A stretch of DNA of 64,000 bases, taken from positions 1 through 64,000 of the forward strand of contig CAYRKW010000006.1 in NCBI GenBank assembly GCA_964425135.1, read 5' to 3'. The notes beneath the pieces are model-generated. The model was not told the DNA's origin. It was given only the letters and a program-made list of their open reading frames with translations, and searched no databases. Both the position numbers and the translations under genes were made by a program. The DNA comes from CAYLLD01 sp964425135 (lineage in GTDB: Bacteria; Pseudomonadota; Alphaproteobacteria; Rhodobacterales; Rhodobacteraceae). Below are positions 42,285-52,716 of this stretch, piece after piece (position 1 is the first letter of the stretch; every line of letters begins with the position of its first letter).

Positions 42285-42611
42285 CTGCGCTACCTCTCGA
42301 TCAGGTGCCTTTGAAACAAAATTCTCGTCTCAAACTGTAAGCGCTCGCTCACAACAAGCGCGTGTCCGGTAACGCCCGACAGCCCCTGACCTCTAAGCCG
42401 ACAGTGAATTTCTCGCAATTCACGACAGACCTACCCCTAGAGAAAGGTCTTCACCCCCAACCCAAGGGTCGGGGGATGTTCTGATTTCTTACATCGAACG
42501 TTCACTGTTGGTGGATCAGAGTTGTTGGACGGCGCTCTAACGCAACGAGTATGAAACCAATCCGAAGGTTAAGGCCTGCCACAATCTAGCTGCGCAAGAA
42601 GCGAAAGCCCC
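42285..42611. other. Gene-free 327-nt region with small hairpins and 18-bp repeat copy 2
   Basis: No convincing frame. It contains GTGAATT/AATTCAC (42402-42421 region, 7-bp stem, 6-nt loop), a CCCC..GGGG imperfect hairpin near 42455-42475, and TGTTGGACGGCGCTCTAA at 42523-42540 (identical to 15291-15308). It lies between convergent hemH and sbtB. It could hold terminators or a small RNA; nothing is decisive. Confidence 0.35.
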
Positions 42612-42920
42612 TCAAAACCGCTCCGCCCTTAGCACCTGCGCATCCGTCACCGAAACCACACCGATATGTCGCTCGACGACCTCAAAGGCGGCACTCAAAA
42701 GCGGGTCCAGACGTTCCGGCTTGATCAGACAGATGACCATCACCATCCCCGACCGCCCCACTTGCCCCTCGCGCGTCCATTGGCCCGAGCGTCCCGAGCC
42801 GCCGCGCACTGGCACGACCGTATAGCCGGTCACACCAGCATCGGTCAGCGCCTGCGTCAAACGCCCCTCCAGCGGCTTTTCGATCACGATTTCTACACGT
42901 TTTGCGGTATGTGTTTGCAT
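42612..42920 (-). CDS. sbtB: SbtB-like PII family protein
   Basis: 102 residues from ATG 42918-42920. PII fold: RVEIVIEKPLEGRLTQALTDAGVTGYTVVPVRGGSGRSG (region), with a T-loop GGSGRSGQWTREGQVGR that is SbtB-like rather than GlnB-like (no uridylylated YRGAEY). The C-terminus ends at about RAERF, without the CGPxGC redox tail of some cyanobacterial SbtB. SbtB proteins bind adenine nucleotides and gate the bicarbonate transporter SbtA. The sbtA gene ends 1 nt upstream, so the two are an operon and presumably a complex. Confidence 0.9.
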   Translation of the reverse strand: MQTHTAKRVEIVIEKPLEGRLTQALTDAGVTGYTVVPVRGGSGRSGQWTREGQVGRSGMVMVICLIKPERLDPLLSAAFEVVERHIGVVSVTDAQVLRAERF

Positions 42921-42921
42921 A

Positions 42922-43899
42922 TCAGCCTCCAACCACAGCGCTCGCCATCGCCACATAAAGCGGGATGCCGAGGGTCAGGTTAAACGGGAAGGTAACGCCC
43001 AGCGACAGCGTGAGATAAACCGCCGGGTTCGCCTCCGGCAGCGCTACCCGCATGGCAGCAGGTACAGCGATATAAGAGGCCGAGGCGGACAGAACCATCA
43101 ACAACACAACGCCACCTGTCGAGAGCCCGATCAACATGCCAAACGCCAGCCCCAGGACCGATCCCAGCACCGGCATCACAATCCCAAAAATCACCGCGCC
43201 CAGTCCCAAGACGCCCTTCGATTGCCGCAACCCGCGTCCGGCCACCAGCCCCATGTCCAGCAGGAACAGGCACAGCACGCCTTTGAACGGTGAGACGATG
43301 AAGGATGAGATTTCGGCCAGCCCTTTCTCGCCCGTTATCATGCCGATCACGAAACTGCCGACCAGCAACACAATGGAGCCGTTGAGCATGATCTCCCGCA
43401 GCAGCCCCGGCTCCATGCGTCCCGCCGATCCGCTTCGAGCGACGAGCCATAACGCCGATAAGATCGCTGGCGCTTCCATCGCAGCGGCCACCGCGACCAT
43501 ATAGCCTTCTGCATCAATCCCGCGGCCCTCCAGGATCGACGTTCCGGCAACAAAAGTGACAATACTTATCGACCCGTAGTGTGCCGCCACTGCCGCTGCA
43601 TCGAGCGCCGTGAGTTTTGTTAGAATTTTGAGTAAGGCGTAGGCGATAAACGGGAGGCCAAAGGACAAAACAATCCCCGCCCCCACCGTCATCAGCAGCG
43701 TGCTATCCACCCCATGCGAGGCAACCGACGCGCCGCCCTTAAAGCCGATGGCAAACAGCAGATAAATCGACATCCCCTTGGCCACCGCTTCAGGGATCGA
43801 CAGATCCGAGCGGGCCAGAGCCGCCATCAGGCCAAGCACGAAGGACAGAACGATCGGGGAGACAAGATTGGTGCCCGCCAGCGCGAGGATTTCGTTCAT
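42922..43899 (-). CDS. sbtA: SbtA-like sodium-dependent bicarbonate transporter
   Basis: 325 residues, about ten membrane spans in two inverted halves: SPIVLSFVLGLMAALARSDLSIPEA and AHYGSISIVTFVAGTSIL in the first, FKGVLCLFLLDMGLVAGRGL and SASASYIAVPAAMRVALPEANPAVYLTLSLGVTFPFNL in the second (regions). These are the recognised SbtA/DUF897 features. SbtA imports bicarbonate with sodium. The pairing with sbtB supports the assignment. No carboxysome or RuBisCO genes are in the window. An array of 11-bp repeats lies upstream. Confidence 0.93.
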   Translation of the reverse strand: MNEILALAGTNLVSPIVLSFVLGLMAALARSDLSIPEAVAKGMSIYLLFAIGFKGGASVASHGVDSTLLMTVGAGIVLSFGLPFIAYALLKILTKLTALDAAAVAAHYGSISIVTFVAGTSILEGRGIDAEGYMVAVAAAMEAPAILSALWLVARSGSAGRMEPGLLREIMLNGSIVLLVGSFVIGMITGEKGLAEISSFIVSPFKGVLCLFLLDMGLVAGRGLRQSKGVLGLGAVIFGIVMPVLGSVLGLAFGMLIGLSTGGVVLLMVLSASASYIAVPAAMRVALPEANPAVYLTLSLGVTFPFNLTLGIPLYVAMASAVVGG

Positions 43900-44058
43900 T
43901 TCAATGCCCTTCGGTTGCCCCTTGAACTATACCGTGTCGCGCAGTGAAGCAACCGAAATGGCGGCGTTGCGCGGGGCAGGTTGGCACCGTGCGCACTTCT
44001 TTTGAGCGGTAATCCAAGGTATCGTTTCGCGGCTCATTTGACGTGATGAGCGTGGGTT

Positions 44059-44114
44059 TCGGACCAGCACGTCCGATGCAAACCCGATGAAAGTCCGACA
44101 GAAGTCCGAAAACG
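44059..44114. promoter_or_regulatory. Four phased 11-bp direct repeats upstream of sbtA
   Basis: GTCCGATGCAA (44071), ACCCGATGAAA (44082), GTCCGACAGAA (44093), GTCCGAAAACG (44104): exactly 11 bp apart, so on one face of the helix. A TCGGAC at 44059-44064 adds an inverted half-site to the first. They lie 172-215 nt upstream of the sbtA start (mutT ends at 44230). This looks like a cooperative transcription-factor binding array. Confidence 0.6.
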
Positions 44115-44117
44115 AGA

Positions 44118-44150
44118 TATCTTAGAAAACGCAGCATTATCAGTAAGATA
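44118..44150. promoter_or_regulatory. AT-rich inverted repeat TATCTTA-N19-TAAGATA
   Basis: Seven-bp perfect arms at 44118-44124 and 44144-44150, immediately beside the 11-bp repeat array. Possibly an operator or an RNA hairpin; not further interpretable. Confidence 0.35.
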
Positions 44151-44229
44151 TACGATAAGCGAAAGGGCGCATCGACAAAACGCACACAAACGCGCGCACG
44201 CTCCGGCTACCCTTCGTTAAGAAATCAGA

Positions 44230-44628
44230 TCACAGCCAGTCGCGCAGGATCGGGATCAGGGGCACATCAGCGGGCGGCATGGGGTAGTTTTTCAATTCCT
44301 GCACCCGCGCCCATTTCAGCGTTTGCCCCTCGCGCGCCATCGGAACGCCCTCCCATTTGCGGCAGGCAAAGAGCGGCATCAGCAGGTGAAATTCCTCGTA
44401 ACTGTGGCTGGCAAAGGTAAGCGGCGCAAGGCAGCTGTTCCAGGTCTCAATTCCCAATTCTTCGTGCAACTCCCGGATCAGCGCAGCCTCCGGCGTCTCG
44501 CCGTCCTCAACTTTGCCGCCCGGAAACTCCCACAGGCCCGCCATCGACTTGCCCTCAGGTCGCTGCGCCAGCAAAATCCGCCCGTCCGCATCGATCAGCG
44601 CGACCGCCGACACCAGCAGCGTTTTCAT
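44230..44628 (-). CDS. mutT: 8-oxo-dGTP diphosphatase MutT
   Basis: 132 residues with the Nudix box GGKVEDGETPEAALIRELHEELGI inside LWEFPGGKV (quoted core under 24 residues as G-x5-E-x7-REL-x-EELG). Start VSAVALIDADGRILLAQRPEGKSMAGLWEFPGGK is MutT-typical. Removes 8-oxo-dGTP from the nucleotide pool. It overlaps argJ by 4 nt and is probably cotranscribed with argJ and the parvulin gene. Confidence 0.94.
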   Translation of the reverse strand: MKTLLVSAVALIDADGRILLAQRPEGKSMAGLWEFPGGKVEDGETPEAALIRELHEELGIETWNSCLAPLTFASHSYEEFHLLMPLFACRKWEGVPMAREGQTLKWARVQELKNYPMPPADVPLIPILRDWL

Positions 44629-45854
44629 GAGCGGTAATCGGCGTTGATGGTGATATATTGATGGGTCAGATCGCAGGTCCAGACGGTCGATTGCCCTGCG
44701 CCAATGCCCATATCTACGGCGATCCGCAAGGTCTCACCCTTCATATACGCGGCACCTGCCGCTTCGGTGTAGCTGTCGGCAACCCAGCCCTTTTCCGCGA
44801 CCAGAACATCGCCGAAATGGATGGTGATCTTGTCCCGATCCGCAGGCTCACCCGCCTTGCCGATGGCCATGACGATCCGGCCCCAATTGGGGTCTTCGCC
44901 AGCGATTGCGGTCTTCACAAGCGGTGAGTTGGCGATGGATTTGGCGACGATCTTGGCCGAGGCATCGCTCTGCGCGCCGCTCACAGCAACCTCGACAAAC
45001 TTGCTCGCCCCTTCGCCATCGCGCACCACCTGATGGGCCAGATCGAGCATTACGCTATGCAAGGCATCGCGAAACCCGCTCCCCTCAATTGCCCCGTTGC
45101 CCGCCTTACCGGTCGCCGCGACAATCAGGCTGTCAGAGGTCGAGGTGTCACTATCGACGGTGATGGCATTGAACGTCACTTCCGTCAGGTCCGAGACCAT
45201 GGCCTGCAACGCGCTCTGCTCAATCGCGGCATCGGTGAAGATATAGACCAGCATCGTGCCCATATCCGGCTCGATCATGCCGGAACCCTTGGCAAACCCC
45301 GCAATCGACACCGTCACGCCACCCACATCGCAAGCGGCACTTGCGCCTTTGGCAAATGTGTCGGTCGTCATGATCGCGTGGGCGGCAGCCTTGGCACCTT
45401 TGGCGTCAAGCGCGTGCGCCAGAGAGTCTAACTTTCCGGTGATCTGCTCAGGCGGCAGACGCTCGCCAATCACGCCGGTCGAGGCCGGAAAAATATTCCC
45501 TGTCACAGTCCCAAGCACATCTGCGGTTTTCGCCACAGTAGCATTGACGGTATCTGTACCAGCGCCGCCGGTGAACGCATTCGCGTTGCCCGAATTCACC
45601 AGAATCCCGACCGGTTTGGCTGCATCCACGTTGCCAATATGCGTCTCGCACCACAAAACGGGTGGAGAGCGTGTGGCAGAGCGTGTGAAAACGCCCGCAA
45701 CGGACGCACCTGCGCAAACCTCTGCCAGCATCACATCATCACGATCTTGGTATTTGATGCCTGCCGCAATGCTCGCAAAGCGCACGCCGTCAATGATGGG
45801 CAGCTCCGCAAAGCCGCCCTTGGGCGCAAGAGGGGATATTGTGCTCCCGCTCAT
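44625..45854 (-). CDS. argJ: Glutamate N-acetyltransferase / amino-acid acetyltransferase
   Basis: 409 residues, arginine synthesis, transfers acetyl from N-acetylornithine to glutamate (and possibly acetyl-CoA to glutamate). Features: GVRFASIAAGIKYQDRDDVML at the start, LVNSGNANAFTGGAGT, and the autocleavage site AIMTTDTFAKGA where the Thr in MTT-D becomes the N-terminal nucleophile of the beta chain. ITVDSDTSTSDS and GEDPNWGRI follow. It overlaps both neighbours by 4 nt. A cleaved two-chain enzyme is expected. Confidence 0.95.
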   Translation of the reverse strand: MSGSTISPLAPKGGFAELPIIDGVRFASIAAGIKYQDRDDVMLAEVCAGASVAGVFTRSATRSPPVLWCETHIGNVDAAKPVGILVNSGNANAFTGGAGTDTVNATVAKTADVLGTVTGNIFPASTGVIGERLPPEQITGKLDSLAHALDAKGAKAAAHAIMTTDTFAKGASAACDVGGVTVSIAGFAKGSGMIEPDMGTMLVYIFTDAAIEQSALQAMVSDLTEVTFNAITVDSDTSTSDSLIVAATGKAGNGAIEGSGFRDALHSVMLDLAHQVVRDGEGASKFVEVAVSGAQSDASAKIVAKSIANSPLVKTAIAGEDPNWGRIVMAIGKAGEPADRDKITIHFGDVLVAEKGWVADSYTEAAGAAYMKGETLRIAVDMGIGAGQSTVWTCDLTHQYITINADYRS

Positions 45855-46705
45855 TGCGCGTTCAAAAGCCCGCTTTCACGAATGGCTGAGAACGGCACTT
45901 TGGCTTCGGTGCGCTGCACATCTGCACCCGCACGCAATTCATCAAGCTGCGCCTTAATATTGGCATCGCGCACTTGCGCGGTGAGTTGCTCGCGCACATC
46001 GTCAAGGCTTGGCGGCAGCTTCTCGCGGGTGTCGTTGAGCTTGATCACATGCCAGCCGAACTGGGTTTGCACCGGCTCAGACACAGCGCCTTTTTCGAGC
46101 GCGGCGACGGCGGCCTGAAACTCCGGCACCATCTGGCCATCGGCAAACCAGCCCAGATCACCGCCGCGCGGCCCCGAGGGGCCGGTTGATTTTTCTCGCG
46201 CCACATCGGCGAAATCCGCGCCGCCATTGACCATTTCAATCACCGCCTGCGCCTCTTCAGCGGTCGGAAGAAGGATATGTGCCGCAGAATATTCCAGTGT
46301 GGGCGCGACATTCGCGAATTGCTCGTCATATGCCGCTTGCAGCGCCGCTTCATCAATCGGCTCGGCTGCAAGGCGCGAGATGATCCGGTTGGCGATGATC
46401 GAATTGCGCTCGTTCTTAAGCATCAACTGCGTACGCAGATCGTCTTGCGCGGGGTCCATCTGCTCGGTGCCGGCCAAAATCGCCTGATCGATCAGCTGGT
46501 CCAGCATGCCTACATAAAGCTGCTGATCTTCGTAGTTTTGATACTGCTCGGGCAGCCGTTCCATCAGAGCAATCAGATTGCCAAGGGTAATATCTGTCCC
46601 GTTGATCGTCGCAAGCACTGTCCCGGCATCATAATTGGCATCCTGAGCAAAAACCGGGCTTGTTCCGGTGAGAAATGCAGCGAGGGCGAGAGGCAGTAAA
46701 CGCAT
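45851..46705 (-). CDS. Periplasmic parvulin-type peptidyl-prolyl isomerase
   Basis: 284 residues from ATG 46703-46705 with GGAG upstream. Signal peptide MRLLPLALAAFLTGTSPVFAQ, then a SurA/PrsA-like helical N-domain. The parvulin domain (about residues 130-240) has SAAHILLPTAEEAQAVIEMV, the SPGPSGPRGGDLGWF-type loop (here GPSGPRGGDLGWFADGQMVPEF) and FGWHVIKLNDTR. It assists folding of outer-membrane or periplasmic proteins. It is first in the ppi-argJ-mutT run and divergent from secA, a functionally related export gene. Confidence 0.93.
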   Translation of the reverse strand: MRLLPLALAAFLTGTSPVFAQDANYDAGTVLATINGTDITLGNLIALMERLPEQYQNYEDQQLYVGMLDQLIDQAILAGTEQMDPAQDDLRTQLMLKNERNSIIANRIISRLAAEPIDEAALQAAYDEQFANVAPTLEYSAAHILLPTAEEAQAVIEMVNGGADFADVAREKSTGPSGPRGGDLGWFADGQMVPEFQAAVAALEKGAVSEPVQTQFGWHVIKLNDTREKLPPSLDDVREQLTAQVRDANIKAQLDELRAGADVQRTEAKVPFSAIRESGLLNAQ

Positions 46706-46957
46706 GTGAACTCCAGTACAGTGGCGCGCCATTCATTGCTGGCGGCATGGGTGACGTTGACAGGACCGCATGCGCCGCTTACATGCCAAATCTGGCCGGA
46801 AAATCGGCTTTCGTGGTGCGAGCCCTCGTGAGATTTGGTCCATAAACCGAAAACCCGCGCGGCGGCAAGCACCAGCACAGGAAATTGACCGGATGTGCAC
46901 CGGTGCGCACAACCCCGCGCCGCCGCCATCACGACAAGAGTTAAGAACGGAGCCGCC
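46706..46957. promoter_or_regulatory. Divergent ppi/secA intergenic region
   Basis: About 250 nt without a convincing gene; it must hold both promoters. No SecM-like leader or clear palindrome is visible. An in-frame start at 46895 would extend SecA by 21 residues, but the family-like start is the ATG at 46958. Confidence 0.3.
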
Positions 46958-49739
<2,782 letters not shown>

Positions 49740-49753
<14 letters not shown>

Positions 49754-50843
49754 ACGCGCTGCTCCACCTCTCAGACTATCGCGCCGCACTGCGATTGGCG
49801 GCGGGATTGCCATCTCGATGATGGCGAAACAGGCTCAAGCCAACTCTGCGCGGACCGCCTTTTATGTCCCGCCCGAAGAGCATCCGCACGAGATGACCTT
49901 CATGCAGTGGCCCGCATCGCGAAACGTGCATCGCGACCGGGTATTTCTGGGCATGCTCCAGGACACAATCGCGCGCATCGCTAACACCATTTCCGACTTC
50001 GAGCCGGTGGTCCTTCTGGCAGCAGCCGAGCATCACGCGACCATCCGCCCGCAAGTATCGCGGGCGGTGGAGCTTTGGGATATTCCCACCGAAGACCTTT
50101 GGTGTCGCGATTCCGGGCCGATTTTCGTGATCGATAATGCGGGCAATCGTGCGATCCGGCACATCCGCTTTAACGGTTGGGGCGAGAAGCAAATCAACAC
50201 ATTCGACAGCCGGATTGCAGGTGAAGTTGCTGAGCGGCTCGCCCTTCCGCTACTGCCGTCGCGCCTGAAAGGCGAGGCGGGCGGGGTTGAGCAGGATGGT
50301 CATGGCCTCCTGATCGCGCATGAAAGTTCATGGGTGAACGACAATCGCAATCCGGGCATGTCCCGCGATGAGATCGAGGCTGAGCTTCTGGGGGCTTACG
50401 GCGCGGATCGCATGATCTGGACGCAGGGCGTTTGGGATGAGGACATCACCGACTATCACATCGACAGCCTCGCCCGTTTCACCGGCCCATCGCGTCTGCT
50501 CATAAATCTGCCAGATGCGCCGGACCTGTCCGATCCCTTCCATACCGCCGCGCAAGAGACCCATGACGCACTCGTCGCAAGTGGGCTAGAGATTGAGGTG
50601 ATCCCCGAGCCGAACAAACGCCGCGTATACTCCATCGATTTTGTGGCCTCCTATGCAAATTACTACGTCTGCAACGGCGCAGTGATCGCAGCGCAATTCG
50701 GTGATCCGCGCACGGATGGAATTGCGGTCGATGCGCTCTCGCGTCACTTCCCGAACCGCGAGATTGTCACGCTCAACGTCGATCCATTGGGCGAAGTGGG
50801 CGGCGGCATACATTGCGCGACCCAGCAAATGCCGCGCGCCTAG
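49740..50843 (+). CDS. Agmatine deiminase / porphyromonas-type peptidylarginine deiminase family, Tat-exported
   Basis: 367 residues from ATG 49740, inside the end of secA (14-nt overlap). The N-terminus has a twin-arginine signal (RLSRRTAIGGGIAISMMAKQAQA), so the enzyme should be periplasmic. The catalytic domain follows: EHPHEMTFMQWPASR, DLWCRDSGPIFVID, NGWGEKQINTFD, TDYHIDSLARFTGP and the catalytic-cysteine motif GGGIHCATQQMPR. It would hydrolyse agmatine to N-carbamoylputrescine or deiminate peptidyl-arginine; the periplasmic location makes the second or an unknown guanidine substrate plausible. Confidence 0.9.
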
Positions 50844-50846
50844 GTG

Positions 50847-51287
50847 CTAGGTCTCAGCGGCCCGCTCCCAGCGCAGTTGCACGTCGGGCAAGCCTTCCTC
50901 ATTATCCCCATCGCTCCCGCCAATCGGGATGAACCCTTCGCGGTCATAGAACGCTCTGGCCGCTGAATTGGCCGCGAACACCCAAAGCGTCAGGGACGTT
51001 TGACCGTCCTGCGCGATGTTGAGCAAGCGGCGACCAACCCCGCGCCCTTGTGCGTCAGCGGCGAGATAAAGTGCCGTGACAACCGTCCCATCGCGAACGC
51101 AAAACCCCACGATCTCACCCTCTTCGACCGCCACCCAAGCCGGTACGGAGGCAAGCCTATCGCGCCAAAACCCCTCCATCGACGCCGCGCTATGCAGCAT
51201 GGGCATCCAGGGCATGCTGTCGATCCAATCGCGCAGGATCGCCACACAGGCCTGCGCATCAGCCGCTCGTGCGTTGCGAATTTCCAT
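50847..51287 (-). CDS. GNAT-family N-acetyltransferase
   Basis: 146 residues with the GNAT order: EIRNARAADAQACVAILRDWI, then WVAVEEGEIVGFC strand pair, the acetyl-CoA loop LYLAADAQGRGVGRRLLN, and the late NSAARAFYDREGFIPI. Resembles Pat-type/RimI-like small acetyltransferases; acceptor unknown. Convergent with the deiminase gene with only 3 nt between stops, and divergent from the membrane-anchored gene at 51414. Confidence 0.9.
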   Translation of the reverse strand: MEIRNARAADAQACVAILRDWIDSMPWMPMLHSAASMEGFWRDRLASVPAWVAVEEGEIVGFCVRDGTVVTALYLAADAQGRGVGRRLLNIAQDGQTSLTLWVFAANSAARAFYDREGFIPIGGSDGDNEEGLPDVQLRWERAAET

Positions 51288-51413
51288 GATAAACCCTTGT
51301 TTTTGCCCTTGCTAACAAATCGCACACACTGTTGCAGTATTGATCGCAGCCGCTTGACCTTACTTCGCGCAAGCGCAATTGTTAACGCGCGGGGGCTCAA
51401 CTATCGGCGGAGT

Positions 51414-52715
51414 ATGATCGTGCGACGAGACGACCGCATCATGACTGTTATCACCGGCCTTGTGCTGGTGCTTATCGTCGGTCTCATTGCACAAAACAGC
51501 AACGCTATTGTGACCTGGTTCAGCCCCAGGGCGCAGGTCGACTTGCGCCCCGATTATTACGTTGTGGATCAGGGAAAGACCCAAACCCTCGATATCCTGC
51601 GCAATGACCGGATTGTCGGCGTTAATGCCGCGATCGTCGTGATCGAGCAGCCGCGCTGTGGTGCGCTTGAAGTTGCGGGTGAGGCCATCAATTACACAAC
51701 CTCAGATGATTGCACCGGCAATATCAAATTCTCTTATTGTATCGCCGGAATTGAAGACTGTACGCCTGCGGTCGCGTCGGTCAATCTGCGTCCCAATGCC
51801 GATCTTCGCATGGTCCAATCCGACCAAACTGCGCCGTCGCAGGACATATCCGAAGACGCACAGATCAGCGCGCTTGTCGTCACACTCGGGATGCCGCGTC
51901 AACGCCCCAAACCTTCCGCCCCGCTCGATCTTGAACTGCCGCAGACGGATAGGGATGAGGAGGTGGCTGCAACCGTGCAAACACCGGTGGCCATTCCCCA
52001 GCCGCGCCGCCAGATTGCACCGCTGCGTCCCTTTGAGCATGCGCAAGCTGTTGCCCGTGCAGATGTGGGCGGTTGCGCGGTTGAGATGCGCGTCGGGCTG
52101 GCGCGACACGCATCGGTGAATGTTGCGCTGCGCCATCCCTGCGCGCCTGCCACAATGGTTGAGATTGAGCATCAGGGGTTGGTTTTTGCGGCCACACTTG
52201 ATGATCAGGGCGCGGCCATCCTGACGATCCCGGCCATGGCGAGTGATGCGATGATCTCAGCGCGATTTGCGGATATAAAGGATGATCTGTCGCTCCCGCT
52301 GCGCGTCCCGCATCTCACTGGCACAACGCGCATTGCGGTGGTGCTCGACCCTGCTGACGGGCTGGAATTGCAGGCGCGCGAGTTTGGGGCAGGCCCGCAG
52401 CCAGAGGTGATTTCATTTGGTGAAAATCCATTGAGCGGACCGAACGCGGCGCGCGGCCATCTGACCCATTTTGAGGGCGCGCAGGGTCGCAGCATTCAGG
52501 TCTATTCTCACGCCCCAGTACCCTATCGCAAGTTCGCTCAGCTTTCCCTTCAAGGGGATGCGTCCGAGGCCTGCGCGAAAACCACACGCGTTGATATGCT
52601 TCGCGCCGACCAAAGGGCGCCGAAGCCGCACTCCATTTATTTCGATTTACCCAATTGCGCGCAGTCAGGTCAACGCGTGCAACATCTCAGCGACGTTGTT
52701 CTGGCGGCGCGATGA
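51414..52715 (+). CDS. Membrane-anchored periplasmic protein with Ig/cadherin-like domain, unknown
   Basis: 433 residues from ATG 51414 (GGCGGAG upstream); the frame upstream of this overlaps the opposite-strand GNAT. One N-terminal anchor (IMTVITGLVLVLIVGLIAQN), then a cadherin/VCBS-like module beginning YYVVDQGKTQTLDILRNDR with paired cysteines. A Pro/Gln-rich linker (about residues 150-210) and a second beta-rich region beginning GCAVEMRVGLARHASVNVAL follow. No catalytic motif. It is 1 nt upstream of the PBP-OmpA fusion gene, so the two products probably work together in the envelope. Confidence 0.8.
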   Translation: MIVRRDDRIMTVITGLVLVLIVGLIAQNSNAIVTWFSPRAQVDLRPDYYVVDQGKTQTLDILRNDRIVGVNAAIVVIEQPRCGALEVAGEAINYTTSDDCTGNIKFSYCIAGIEDCTPAVASVNLRPNADLRMVQSDQTAPSQDISEDAQISALVVTLGMPRQRPKPSAPLDLELPQTDRDEEVAATVQTPVAIPQPRRQIAPLRPFEHAQAVARADVGGCAVEMRVGLARHASVNVALRHPCAPATMVEIEHQGLVFAATLDDQGAAILTIPAMASDAMISARFADIKDDLSLPLRVPHLTGTTRIAVVLDPADGLELQAREFGAGPQPEVISFGENPLSGPNAARGHLTHFEGAQGRSIQVYSHAPVPYRKFAQLSLQGDASEACAKTTRVDMLRADQRAPKPHSIYFDLPNCAQSGQRVQHLSDVVLAAR

Positions 52716-52716
52716 T

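Noticed and set aside
51000..51413. Upstream extension of the membrane-anchored protein gene
   Set aside because: It lies antisense to a clear GNAT gene and has no signal or domain character.
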